Shown piece by piece: positions 1-11,981 of a DNA stretch of 64,000 bases. Within the stretch, counting starts at the first letter, position 1; each line of letters starts with the position of its first letter. Made by a program: the position numbers and the translations under genes. The stretch lies in contig NC_092589.1 in NCBI RefSeq assembly GCF_047663525.1, positions 83,691,001 through 83,755,000 of the forward strand, read 5' to 3'. Source of the DNA: Anas platyrhynchos. Lineage: Eukaryota; Chordata; Aves; Anseriformes; Anatidae. Below the pieces are notes generated by a model, which had not been told where the DNA came from, ran no database searches, and worked only from the letters and a program-made list of their open reading frames with translations.

Positions 1-111
1 GCCAGGAACTCCTTAGACTTGGACATTTCTCTGGTTTTAGCAAGTCACTTTGCCTTTCCAATAATTTTTTCCCAACAGTACTGTATAGCTGTTGCCAATA
101 GACTTCTTAAC

Positions 112-492
112 CAGAATCACAGAATCACAGAACCTCTAGGTTGGAAGAGACCTCAAGATCATCGAGTCCAACCTCTAACCTAACACTAACAGTACCCACT
201 AAACCATATCCCTAAGCTCTACATCTAAACGTCTTTTAAAGACTTCCAGGGATGGTGACTCCACCACCTCCCTGGGCAGCCCGTTCCAGTGCCTAACAAC
301 CCTTTCAGTAAAGAAATTCTTCCTAACATCTAACCTAAAACTCCCCTGGCGTAACTTTAGCCCATTCCCCCTCGTCCTGTCACCAGGCACATGGGAGAAC
401 AGGCCAACCCCCACCTCGCTACAGCCTCCTTTAATGTACTTATACAGAGCAATAAGGTCACCCCTGAGCCTCCTCTTCTCTAGGCTGAACAA
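112..492 (-). mobile_element. CR1 LINE 3' fragment, 5'-truncated
   Basis: On the minus strand this is the 3' end of a chicken-repeat-1 non-LTR retrotransposon. The plus strand opens with repeated CACAGAATC units (the reverse of the CR1 tail) followed by TCTAGGTTGGAAGAGACCTC, a hallmark of avian CR1. The minus-strand frame still reads the end of the CR1 reverse-transcriptase ORF: an [10 protein letters not shown] motif, a [11 protein letters not shown] motif and [26 protein letters not shown]-type wording before the stop near 199. Similarity stops near 492, where the element is truncated, as is usual for CR1. It closely resembles the copy at 11247-11981, so both belong to one fairly young subfamily. 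Known: CR1 is the dominant avian LINE. Confidence 0.92.
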
Positions 493-1611
493 GCCTAGAG
501 TTATCAATCTCTGTTTTATATTCTGAATACTCAGAAAAACAATTAGCACTGTTGTTACAGGAACTTATTCAAGGCACAAGTAAAACAGGTAGATATCTAT
601 CGCAGTTGTTGCTTGCACAGTAAAGCAAGCAGGTTGTCTTCCCCTTTTTGCCCATGCCAGAGCCAAGCTTATCTGTGTTAACTGCTGCCAGGGGAGAGAA
701 TGGGTATGGTGGTGACAGCTCCAGATAGGTGGACGACAGATCTCTCCCAAAGGCATCAATCACTCCCCTGTTGTTTCTGGTCACTGTGGCATTCAAAGAC
801 AGTTCTCCAGACTTGTCCTCTCCATTTGGGGCTTCAGCAGTTCAGCCCCATGTAAATAGATGGCAGAAAAGTTCAATATTGCCTATACTGCTGGGAAAAT
901 TGGGTCTACATCCAAATATTACAGAGTCAGGGTATTTAAGTCAATGAATAAGTAATGTTGGAATAAATGTGTGATTTAGTTAATTAATGGTGCTTCTAGA
1001 TTAATTACAATCCCTTCTTTGATTATCCATCCCCTTCAGCTGTACAATCTGCAGTTTTGACATTTTTCTGCCTTGCTTCCAAATGCCAAGATTGTTCAGA
1101 ATGCCCACTTTCCCATGAGTGCTTAGCTCTCCTAGCACACCTTTTAAAATGTCAGGATGTCAGGGAGTTACTACCCAAAGCCTTTTTATATGGCCTTGAT
1201 CCTTTTTTTCTTTTTTTTTTTTTTTTTTTTTTTGAGATTTCTATTCTGGGTATCTATTTCACCATGAAGCGAATCTTGATTCTGTACACTGCTGCTGGCA
1301 TAGTATACTACCCGTCCCCAGGAAACTAACAGGGAATAATTCAACATGCTTGTCTAACTTCTTTCAGACTCTGAAAGAAAGATAAAATAAGGAGGAGGTT
1401 CAAAAAGGTAGCATTATTAGGGAAGTGGGACAAACATGTTGGTGGCAGAGTCAACAACCAGGAAATGGTAATTAAGCCATGATGCACTACTCTACATGCA
1501 CACACATCCATTTTACCAGTTCCTTGGTGACAGCCACTGGTTCCAGCAGCAACTATGCAACAAGTCTGCCCCATGACTATGTCACCGGTGTCAAGAACCT
1601 TTGTTGACCAG
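493..1611. other. Intergenic DNA, no gene seen
   Basis: Unique-looking, moderately AT-rich sequence. It holds a T23 run at 1211-1233. Short reading frames on both strands overlap each other and show no recognisable domain, so I call none of them. Confidence 0.6.
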
Positions 1612-1750
1612 ACACAGAATCACAGAGTGGTTGAGGTTGGAAGGCACCTCTGGAGGTCATCTGGTCCAAGCCCCAGTTCAGGCAGTAGCACTTAGAGCCT
1701 GTTGCCCTGAGCTTTTGAATTTCCAAGGATACACCATCAGCTCTTCATCC
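1612..1750 (-). mobile_element. Old CR1 LINE 3' fragment
   Basis: The plus strand reads ACAGAATCACAGAGTGG, then GTTGAGGTTGGAAGGCACC and a stretch close to the CR1 wording 'ctggaggtcatctggtccaa'. It continues through 'cctgttgccctgag' and 'cttttgaatttccaaggat'. This is the minus-strand 3' end of a different and more diverged CR1 subfamily than the copy at 112-492. The inner boundary near 1750 is approximate because the sequence fades into unique DNA. Confidence 0.8.
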
Positions 1751-4219
1751 CTTCGTTAAATGAAAGGCTCCAAGGAAGGGTTTGAAAAACAACGTTTAGA
1801 AGGGTGCTGTCCCATCTTCTTTAGACAGTAGATGAGGATCATCCTAATGAAGATTTGTCTGTGCAAGGTGAGACAGTGGTCTCCTGTGGTTTGATGGTGG
1901 TGCCAGTGCTAATGAGTAGGGTATGGGGGATCCCCACCACGATATTCTGGTTGGTCTGAGCTACGAGGAGGAACAAATACTTTATAGAATGGGGATATGT
2001 GCTATTATAAATTATGTAGTTTAGTTTTCCACACTGATCCTCTTTGAAAGACTGCATCTGAATAAGCTGTGCAAATACTGTCCTTAAGCTGTTTCAGCTC
2101 AGAGAATTTCTACTTTACACAGTATTACAGATAATATTTACCCCTACTCCCTTTCTTCTTCTTTCATTAAAGTAACACAAATGAAGTTTTCATTCTTTTA
2201 ATGATAGCAACTAGAAATGAAAGATGAGGTTCAAGTGTAGGGATATCTGGATTTTGATCCTCTAGATAATCTTCAGCATTGTTTAACAAGAGTCAATTTG
2301 TTTTGAGAGATTTCCTACAGTGCCAGATATGTTGGTAGTATTAGGTTCTGCACATTTCTGCAGTTTCTCCTACCTGAGTCAAATGCACTTCAAACTATGT
2401 CAGCCTTTACTCGCAGGCTACCAATTACTTTCATGAGTCTTTCTGAATCTCCCTGCTGAGAGCACGTGGACTGTCCCACTTTGGTTTTCATGCATTGGTT
2501 TGTGATCGGATTTTTCTGAACAGGCAAGCATTTGATGCGAGCTTTGAAAATTCCTAAGTGAGATTTCACAGGGAAGCGTGGCATATTCAGCTGCCTTCTC
2601 AAACACAGTGTGCACAACTTTCTGAAATATTAATTGCAGTATTTTTTTCAGAGTATGCTCTAGTGAAATTTACTCTTTTGCTTTTAAAAACAGAATTGAG
2701 AAATTATCTTTAATACTGAAGATTTTGAGCTCTGGGCATTTACATTGTTAAGAGTTTATTTACTTACATTATTTTTACAACATTTATTTTATAAGAAAAA
2801 TATGCTACTCCTGTAAACATATGAGGCACTTAAGGTTAAAGAAATATGGAAATACAAAGCACGTATGGCTAAAACTATGAGAAAAAAAAAAATTAATAGG
2901 GCTGAACTCAGTTAACATAGTGACACTACAGGGTTATTAATGGTTCTTTTGCAAATTGTTTCTGAGATCAGGGTCATTAACTTGTCTGATATTTATGGAT
3001 TTTTTTTTTCCATTAAGAGAACTGGCATCTCCTGTAAGGCCCACATTAATGGTCCCTACAGAACTCCTTTTCCAGGGAGTCTGGAGAGGCCTCTGTAAAA
3101 AAAATAAAAATAAAAATAAAAAATTAATCAGGTTTGCTCTCCTCTTTTTGCTTATGGAAACCAAATCACAGAGATGACGTGGCTTCCCAAGGGCAGGGAG
3201 AAGGCAGTTTGAGAAAGGAGAAGTGTCCCTGAGCTAGCTTGCTGAGTGTCCTTGCCATGAGCTCAGGCTTCCCTTCAAGACCCTCATGTGGGTAGTTAAA
3301 CCACAGTAGAGCAAATGCCAGTTATTTATTCATGATAATGTATTTCTTTTATCTTTCAGGTGGAAGGGAAGGAAAGTAATACCAAAAAAATAAAATAAAA
3401 AATCAGATTTGGAAAAGAAGGGATTTGAGAAAGCTTCGTTTGACCTTCTACATCACTGAACAGGCAGATGTGAGCCTGGGAGCCCAGAGACCCTTTGGTA
3501 CTTTGCTATTCTAAGCAGCCCCTTACAAAACTTTTATGGACAAGCAGACACAGGAACTTATTTCAGCTTGGTCAGGCCTTTTAAACGGAAATAAACTCTT
3601 CATCCTCCATTAACAGTAGAGCATCCGTTCTTGCCAGTCTGTGTGTCTTGTTAGGATATAGCTTGTGTTAAATTGCCCCCTAGAGGAGACAAAGCAAATG
3701 CAGCAGAAAGAAATGGCAGCACGTAGTAACAAGCTTTTGACAGCTTCAATACCAATGCAACAGTGCCATGCTGTTCTTTCAATAAATCGGGAAGGAAATC
3801 TCATGGTCCAGTAACACTTTGCTCCGTTTTGCTTCAAGGGCATAAAAATCATGTGTTGTAAAATAAAATTACGTTGTGGTTTCAAGATTAGGAGGCAAAT
3901 CATTGACCAAAGGTAAAGGTCTGCTTTTCAGAGAGAGTTGCACTCTTCACTTGTAATTAGCTTTAGAGGGAACAGGATGAGGTTTTGACTAGAAACGGAT
4001 TGCTCTTGATCAAATTCAACTCTTTCTGTTTCACAGTCATTCAGTTCTGAGATAGCATTTTACAGTTTTAACATGTCCTCTTACCATGTTAAATTGATAG
4101 GCAGCTTTTGCAAAAAGAATGCACTAGAAAACAAAATTCATTAGCTGTTGCAGCCCTTTGTCCTTGCAACAGCAATTTGATCGGACTTTTTTAAAATTAT
4201 CTGTTTAAAGAAGAGTTGT
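1751..4219. other. Intergenic DNA, no gene seen
   Basis: AT-rich unique sequence with short A-rich patches (near 2881-2893 and 3096-3124, the latter an AAAAT-type repeat). No conserved reading frame, RNA gene or recognisable repeat family was found by eye. Confidence 0.55.
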
Positions 4220-4260
4220 ATTTTGTTTTGTTTTGTTTTGTTTTGTTTTGTTTTGTTTTT
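4220..4260. repeat. (TTTTG)n microsatellite
   Basis: At least seven uninterrupted TTTTG units followed by a short T run. On the minus strand this is a (CAAAA)n tract, possibly a degraded retroposon tail, though no element is recognisable next to it. Confidence 0.95.
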
Positions 4261-4492
4261 AAGTCTGAAATAATGACCATGTCCCTTACCTGGACCTTTT
4301 CACCATTACTAAGTCTGCCTATCAACGTCACAAAAGAAACTAATGGTGTTATGCATCTTAGGGTGAAACTTGTGCTATCCATTGTGATGAGGGATATCTG
4401 CTTCCATTTAAAAAGAAAAATAGCAGATCAAAGGCTGCTATTGTTTCATTGTAGGCATTTGTAACAACATCACCGCACCTCTCCAAAGGAAC

Positions 4493-4509
4493 AAAAAAAA
4501 AAAAAAAAA
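4493..4509. repeat. A17 homopolymer
   Basis: Seventeen consecutive A bases in intergenic DNA. Confidence 0.9.
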
Positions 4510-4811
4510 GTGTTAATTTAACTGTTGAGAATGTTGTTTGTGTAGCTCTCGGTTGGGTGGAAATGCAATACTTAAAAGCAAAATTTGGGTGAATGGAGGT
4601 AGAAGAAATAAAAGATTCATTGATAAGCAGTAAAGTATCTGGGAATAAATTCATCCCTACTGAATGCTTATTGCTCTGATTTTACATCAGAGGTAAATTT
4701 CTCTCCTTTTTTTGGAAACTACAAAGATGTATATTGCCACATAAGCTAAAACAATGCATCAGTCATATTTTCTTATATGAGGTTAGGAAACCTGTAAGTC
4801 CTTTAATACAG

Positions 4812-4815
<4 letters not shown>

Positions 4816-4850
<35 letters not shown>

Positions 4851-4864
4851 AGAGAGAGAGAGAG
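4816..4864. repeat. Compound poly(A)-(GA)n microsatellite
   Basis: About 32 A bases run directly into eight GA units, then A-rich DNA. A long A run ending in a dinucleotide repeat is a likely length-variable locus. No retroposon body is recognisable upstream. Confidence 0.95.
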
Positions 4865-7800
4865 AAAAATAATTCTGGTTACTCTAACTGTCAACATGGC
4901 AAATAATAGCTGTTTTAATGAGAGGAAGCTGGAGAACCTAAGGTCTCTGTTATGGTATAGTAACATAAGAAATTAACTGTTTAACTTTGCTACCTTTGCC
5001 AGGCTTCTGTCCTGCCCCTCTGATGGAAGGTACTTCCTCCAAGGCATGACAACATGACAAACTCTTAATCAGTTCCCAAATTGCTATAAATTTCCATATT
5101 CACATAAGGTGATTCCTCTTTCAATACACCTTACCATAATGGGCTGAAAGCGATGGTGTTGTAGGAAAAACATGATGAATGGACTGGATGTCCTTTTTTA
5201 CAAAGGAGGAAAATCAGCTGGAATGACACTGGTATCAATTTTACAAGTTTCTTCTGTGTTGAACTTTTAAAATGGAAGTTACAAAGCTAATCACAGTATT
5301 TATTTCAGTGTAAACGTGTCAGCCAGCACCCTCAGTACTGATGGATTTATGCATGCTCAGTTCACTTAAGTATTTTCCAACCTGATCTTCTTCCAACAAA
5401 GACAAGTCATCCTTGCTGCAGACTTTCCCCTGATCTCTGGGGCCTGGGATTAGTTGCAACTAAGTTCTACTGTCGCTGTGTTTGGGAACAAAGACCTGTT
5501 CTAAATGACAGCACCACCACCACCCTGCCCAGTCCACCCTACGGTAGGAGAGGAATAGATCATTGTGAAACCTATAACAATAATTCTAACTTTAGAGTTC
5601 ACTGCCTTATAATAATAATACATAAGTTATAATAAGAAGAAATAAGTTCACAAACTTATTTTTATAATTACTTCAGTCCTGGGACCCATGATAACAAAGG
5701 GCAGTAGACGTCCTTCAGAAGTGTATGCAGACATTTATAAATGCTTGAGAGAACATGAACAATACAGACAGAGCAATGTAATAAAGAATGTCATCTCATA
5801 AATCTGGGGCAGAAAACACATCGTCATCAATCTTATGATGCATGAGAACTGCATAATAATTCGATGGGTGCATTTCTGGAATTGTATATAGCATCTCTCA
5901 GCTGCCTCTACACATTACTGTTAGGGACAATGTATTATTGCGGGGATGAGAAAAATGAGTTAAGGATTACATTTTACAAAGCATTAAAATAGAACCATAA
6001 CATCAAATCAATGCGAGCTACTGTAGAAAATGCATAATAGGAATGCCATCAGTTTAGACTTATCCGTGACTTTGCTGTAAACTTATCTCAAGTTTCCACA
6101 CAGGCTAATGTGAGCAGGAACATCATATTGCAAAGACAGAGTTGAGCTTTATTTGACATATTTTATCTAAACATATCTTTTTATGAACACGTTTGTTGGT
6201 TCCTACCATTCTGCAATAGGAGCACCTTCTGAAATCTTGCACAAAGTACTCTGGGAAACATTGCCTGTTCTTCCAATATGCTGGTGATCATTTAATACAC
6301 TGATATTTGGCATTCTTTAAATTCTTTCAGCTAAGTAACCAAGGGAGCGCCACTGCCTTCACAAAGTGAGAAAACGGTGAAATTGTGTGAGGGAACATAT
6401 GAGACCTGGAGTTACTATGATGAGAGAGAATGAGTTTTGTGAGGCACTAATTTGCAGAAAATTAGGCTTCAACAGTTTCACCGGTTCTGATGAAGAATCT
6501 CATCCTGTGTTTCTAGCTCCTATAGATTTCTGTCAGTCTTGCAGATATGAACATAAGAGGCACATCTGTCTGTTGATGTGGCCCCATAACCATGGCAAGG
6601 TGGCCAAAGAGCACCCTGCTGCTGACCGTGTGCCCTCGTGCCAGTTGTGCACTTCTAGCACAACAAGCAATCTCAGGTTCAGCAGCAATGATGTTTGGGG
6701 TGAGCTGGAGCAGCGTGCTTATCTGGCTAGAAACTAATCCTGCTGAAGGGAAGACCTCATTGGGACATGCCAGAACCAGTGCTGGAGCTGAGACAAGAGA
6801 GGTGATAGGAACACATAGCAAGACAGCAGGGAGAAAAACATCCTGCCATCAGATTGGCTCTAGTCCACCTTGAAACCTCAGGACTAATGCACTCAGAGAA
6901 GAACAACAGCTCTGAGCACTGAACATCTGCATTGCTCTTGTTCAGGGAATACAGATAGGGATTTCCTCGGCCATCAAGTCTGTCCCATCCACTGCTGCTT
7001 CCTGGCCTCTGAATTTCCCCACCAGGGGAACTCTGAATTACAGCACCACAGACCCTGCCTTTGTCTGAGCTGAGTGCTAGAGGAGAAACTTGGCTTGCTG
7101 CTTGCCAGCAATACAGATCTCTGCAATAGCTAGCCATGACAAAAATATATCTGTCAAAAGAAAATGGCCTACCCAAATTCACTACGTGCCAGCCTCTTCC
7201 TGACAGCTATCTGAGAATAATACTACTACAACGAGGTGACGCTCCTAGAGCAACGTGAAATGCAAGCACATGAGAAAACAAGATCTGAGATTTGTTGTAT
7301 GTATCAGTTCTTACCTGGATGATGGTCAGATCCAGTGAGGAATCGGTGCAGGCTATGTTCATCAGCAAAAACATGAGAGACTGTGTCTTAAAAGGGACAG
7401 CACATTTGTTACTGCAGAACTGTGGGCCTGCTCTAAGTCATGCAGGCCAGCAAAGCAGCCAGCAGCAGTAACTCACGAGTGCTGGGCATTTCTAGACCTA
7501 TACAGCAAATCTCTTTTGATGTCAGAGATAAGCCACGTTTCATGAGGGAAGTAAGAAAGACAAATAACAGGTGATACTCGTTTACAGAAACCCACCTGAA
7601 ACAGATGCTGAAGCACTGATAACAGAAGATGTTTGCAATGAGTTTCATAAACAATCTATAGAACTGCATAAGAAATTAACACATCACAGCTCGTTATCCT
7701 GTGCATATGCTTAATTTACATGGAATAACTGTGAATGCATTCTTGTCAGCTTGAATCCACAGCGCTCTCTCAATAGCAAGCACACAAGTACTACACTACG

Positions 7801-8406
7801 TGCTGCTGTGCTGTGCTGGTATGCCCATGTCATTGCACATCTTCACAGTAAAGTGTGAAATGACCTTGAGACAGTGAGGTTTTTCCCCTAAGTCTGCATT
7901 GCCTGACAGACCCAGGAGCTGTTGAAAGTTATGTGGGCTCCAGTGCCAGGCCAATGCCCCGTCTCCTACCACCCCATGCCTGTCCTCCTCTGTGCTGCAT
8001 CATGGTTTTCCACCTCTCAAGGCCTCTGCTGTTGTACAGGGCTGTATTTCTCCGCCCCATGACATTGTGTTAGAGCCATAAATATTTCATTCTGGATAGA
8101 ATAACTGACCGTAGCACTCCCTATACAGAACTATGGCTGTACCACACAAAGACACACAAGAGCAAATTAAACACAGACTCATGGTCAATTAGAGAAAATG
8201 CTGTCACCGCTAAGCCAAGCAAAACAAAGCTATAGGCACATCTAGAAAAGCTCAGACAGCAAGCCTGACAAACCTCAGCCTTGCTGTCTTTCAAATTCAG
8301 TACAAAGTTTATTATTTGTATTGAAAAACAAATCCTGTAAAACAAGGATTAGGCTCTGATTCCTAGAGGTATATGGCCAAAATCTTGTTTTTCCTTCTCT
8401 TCGAGA
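4865..8406. other. Intergenic DNA, no gene seen
   Basis: AT-rich DNA including a TAATAATAA-type patch near 5608-5640. The longest minus-strand frame here (6757-7182) is cysteine- and serine-rich, resembles no family I know and has overlapping frames on both strands, so it is treated as chance. Confidence 0.55.
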
Positions 8407-8407
8407 C

Positions 8408-8429
8408 AAAAAAAAAAAAAAAAAAAAAA
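8408..8429. repeat. A22 homopolymer
   Basis: Twenty-two consecutive A bases without a recognisable retroposon body. Confidence 0.92.
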
Positions 8430-10229
8430 TCCTTCTCTATACAAGCGGAGATCAAGAAATTAACTTCATTTCTGGGAGTGATTCATCCAGCCCCATGTCT
8501 GCTGGTATCTCCCCCAGCTCATCCCACCATTTACCAAGTGACAGGGTGGTCATTACGGGCTCACCATCCACCTGTATCCACACAGAGGCTTTTAGGGCAA
8601 GACAGTGTGCCTCCACATCGACTCAGAAATTGAGTGGTAACATAAAAGAAGAGGTGTTAACCAGAACAGCTTCACTGTGATTGATGACAGCTGAATTAAA
8701 CATGAGAGAACTGTTAAAAACCCTTTTGTTCCTGTACAGATGGAATTTCAACTTGCAATTTTACCTTTAAAAAATCATTATTTGAATTTACAACCACATA
8801 TGAAAAGCAGGTTTTTTCCTGGTCTCACAGCCAGTGCCCAGAAAGGCAAATAGCACCTGCAGGACTGCTCAGGGGGTTCACCCTTGACTCCTGCACACTC
8901 ACTGAGCACAAACCTGGCATGTGAGCATTTGAACCCCATACATGGATCCTCAGTGCTTTGGACAGGTTGTATGAGGTACAGAAGAGAGGCCACAACACTC
9001 CACAATTTAACTTTTGGCATTTGGGATTTGAAGCCACAGATTTTCCATTTTGATTCACATATGTGAAAAGTCATTAAAAATGTTCAGTTAAAATAGCAAA
9101 AATATATGCAAACTAGCGCATGTGTTTCTGCCCTCATATGACTCACCCCTTTCCTTCCTGTAATGCCCAGTAAACTTATTTTTGCCAAGGAAGAAATTAC
9201 CCATTCAGTTTAATAATTGTCACCTCTGTTGCAACAGACCTGCTGGCTGTTTTGAAGTCTTGTCCTGAGAAAGGACCAGGAGCAATGAGTTGCAGGGAAG
9301 TCAATAAAGATGGATCGAGAGCCCTGCTGGTCAGGTTTGAAATGTAACTGAATTAATCGAGTTGATGGGACAATTTTATCTTATTTTTTTGCAAATGTTT
9401 CATTTTTCTGTCAGGGAAATATGCTTAACCTTTCCAAGGATATTTTAAGACTGTAATAATGAGATCTATAAAAAAGAGCAATAAACTGTAATGCATTTTA
9501 ATGCATTTTAATTGTTCAGTAAGCTCAATAAGTACTGCAGCTAAAATGCCTGGCATTCAAAACATAAGAAAGGACAACAGCAATGTAGTAAAATCCCTTG
9601 GACACTAAAAATTGTATTATCTGTGTCGTGGATCTATTAAAGTTTACTGGCTGAGTAATAATTGATTAAATATTGTAGCTATAATTATTTACATCCCAAA
9701 TTTTAATATTTCCTATTTCTGATAACAGAGAATGACAGTAAGCCTGTTATATGCACTTTGAATGTGGAATACCCCATTAAGAACTAGGAAATACTTTAAT
9801 GACGAAATACAAAAATAGAAATAAAAAAATAAATAAATAAAAAAGAAATTGCTTAATTTGGAGTAACTGCTAAAATCTGAATTTTCTCTGAATCAAATAT
9901 ACTGAGTGATAGCAGAATCTTACTTAATCAAGCACCTCTCCCTTATCTGCTGAATGAGTAAAGAAAACATTTTCATACACAATAAAGGCAATTTAACTTC
10001 TACTTGTAATTCTTTGTACTGCTCTGGGTGCTTGGAGAGCTGCAATTGTCTATAATCCTCATAAACAAATCTTAGCATAGTCTATAAGGAGATCTCAGGC
10101 AACTGTTTCACCTTGCACTGCCTTCCTGATAGCGCTGGCACAGTAAGGAGAGACAGAAAGGTGCTGCCTGGGCATAGTGAATGCCAGCAACCAGCAAAGC
10201 ATCTTTGTGAAGCTAAAGTGATCTGGATA
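8430..10229. other. Intergenic DNA, no gene seen
   Basis: Unique sequence becoming very AT-rich to the right. It includes a direct repeat of TGCATTTTAA near 9492-9511 and an AAAT-type simple repeat near 9818-9848. No coding or RNA-gene signal was seen. Confidence 0.55.
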
Positions 10230-10425
10230 TACACTATATAGCAAACACTTAGGCAGCATGCATACATAATGTAGACATACAGCTCTAGATATACATACAA
10301 CATACAAATACAATATATATCCCAACTTGGGATATTCTATGATTCTATACAAAAAGATAATATGCCATGCAGTATATAAATATATAACGTACATAATACA
10401 TTGTATATAATACAGCATTAAGTAT
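10230..10425. repeat. AT-rich imperfect TA/CATA repeat with a CR1 tail remnant
   Basis: A low-complexity tract of ATATAC, CATACA and TATAAATATATAA wording. Inside it, 'ccaacttgggatattctatgattctata' at about 10322-10349 looks like the last 25-30 bases of a plus-strand CR1 (two ATTCTATG-type tail units). The remnant is too short to assign firmly. Confidence 0.6.
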
Positions 10426-10637
10426 CCATCATATTATGCCAATCAGTGTAAGGAGATCTCTGCATCATGACCTCAATATAAAAATTCTTTGAGTGTCTAC
10501 AGCATTGCTCTTGTTATCTTGTACAGTTCTTTTCTTGTGTGAGATTGAGAATACTAAATCAGATGCAAAAACTTACATATGTTTATTATACATTGCCCTC
10601 AAATCAATGTCACTCCCTTTCTCTACCAACGATAACA

Positions 10638-10962
10638 TGTTGCTGACAGAAGGAAGACCCAGACACTCAACATGAGTGAACAATGAACTTCAATGGATAG
10701 CTCAGTCGCCTTTTATCTAGTTTGAACATAATCAACTCATACATATTGCAGAAACGAAGCTCAGGATTGGCTAACACTTCCCGGGCTTTTCAGTCTGTTC
10801 CTCCTTCTTTTGGCTCCCTGTCCCGCCTTAGGGACTTTCCCCATCGCCCAAGGGCATCGTGTCCTTGAGCCTGATTGGCTCTCAGCCTGCTGTGTACGTG
10901 CCCAGGCTCATGTGAGTTGAGTAGGGTGCTTCACTAGCCCTTTGTCTCCCAACTGCTCAACA
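10638..10962 (-). mobile_element. Solo LTR of an endogenous retrovirus
   Basis: Reading the minus strand, the block begins TGTTGAGCAG and ends CAGCAACA, the TG...CA inverted termini of a retroviral LTR, here extended to TGTTG/CAACA. Promoter-like parts occur in the right order: two CCAAT boxes (plus-strand ATTGG at 10874-10878 and 10766-10770), then a TATA-like GATAAAAG (complement of 10710-10717), with the LTR end about 75 bases further on. The length of 325 bp fits a short avian ERV LTR. No gag, pol or env sequence flanks it, so it is a solo LTR left by recombination. No clean target-site duplication is visible (ATAACA on one side, TCCACA on the other), so it is probably old or the termini are a few bases off. 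The family is not identified. Confidence 0.7.
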
Positions 10963-11246
10963 TCCACATGTCCTGCCTCACTTAACCATTCCTCCACAAT
11001 GACACTTGGTTTTCTTTCAAACTCCTTTTTATTCCTAGAATAATGTTCCTATACCAAGGCAGTCTCTGCAGGGTTCCATGGAAATGCTCAAAGCACTTCA
11101 CAAAACCAAGAGCTACGTCTCTTCTCTTGGTTTCATCAGCTGACTTTGCAGCTTCACATACAAAAACAGACCGGTCACATAGCATGGTGAGGCACTGATA
11201 TAAATTATTATGCAACAATGCCTATCATGTTTCATGTTGAATTACA
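10963..11246. other. Spacer between the solo LTR and a CR1 copy
   Basis: Unique-looking sequence with a chance minus-strand frame (10982-11218) that resembles nothing I recognise. Confidence 0.5.
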
Positions 11247-11981
11247 AAATCACAGAATCATCTAGGTTGGAAGAGACCTCCAAGATCACCTACTCCAACC
11301 TCTGACCTAACACTAACAAGCCCTCCACTAAACCATATCACTAAGCTCTACATCTAAACGTCTTTTAAAGACCTCCAGGGATGGTGACTCCACCACTTCC
11401 CTGGGCAGCCCATTCCAATGCCTAACAACCCTTTCAGTACAGAAGTTTTTCACAATATCTAACCAAAACCTCCCCTGGCACAACTTTAGCCCATTCCCCC
11501 TCATCCTGTCAGCAGGCACATGGGAGAATAGACCAACCCCCACCTCACTACAGCCTCCTTTGAGGTATCTGTAGAGAGCAATATGGTCGCCCCTGAGCCT
11601 TCTCTTTTCCAGGCTAAACAACCCCAGCTCCCTCAGCCGCTCCTCGTAGGACTTGTTCTCCAGGCCCCTCACCAGCTTCGTCGCCCTTCTCTGGACCCGC
11701 TTAAGCACCTCGATGTCCTTCTTGTAGCGAGGGGCACAAAACTGAACACAGTACTCGAGGTGCGGCCTCACCAGAGCCGAGTACAGGGGGACAATCACTT
11801 CCCTAGACCTGCTGGCCATACTGCTTCTTATGCAAGCCAGGATGTTGTTGGCCTTCTTGGCCACCTGAGCACACTGCTGGCTCATATTCAGCCGACTATC
11901 AAGCAATACTCCCAGGTCCTTCTCTGCCAGGCAGCTTTCTAGCCACTCATCTCCCAGCCTGTAGCTCTGCTTGGGGTTGTG
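11247..11981 (-). mobile_element. CR1 LINE, 3' part with reverse-transcriptase C-terminus
   Basis: A 5'-truncated CR1 on the minus strand. The plus strand starts AATCACAGAATCATCTAGG (reversed CR1 tail). A minus-strand frame ending at 11328 stays open across the whole element and encodes the CR1 ORF2 C-terminus: [17 protein letters not shown], then [48 protein letters not shown] and [20 protein letters not shown]. These are the thumb/C-terminal segments after the polymerase catalytic core, and the core itself is missing. CR1 similarity ends near 11981, where the wording 'cttggggttgt' changes to unrelated sequence. The frame without internal stops suggests a fairly recent insertion, but without its catalytic domain it is dead. 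Confidence 0.95.

Noticed and set aside
6757-7182. 141-codon minus-strand frame in the intergenic region
   Set aside because: No motif, overlapped by frames on the other strand, no promoter or codon-use signal.
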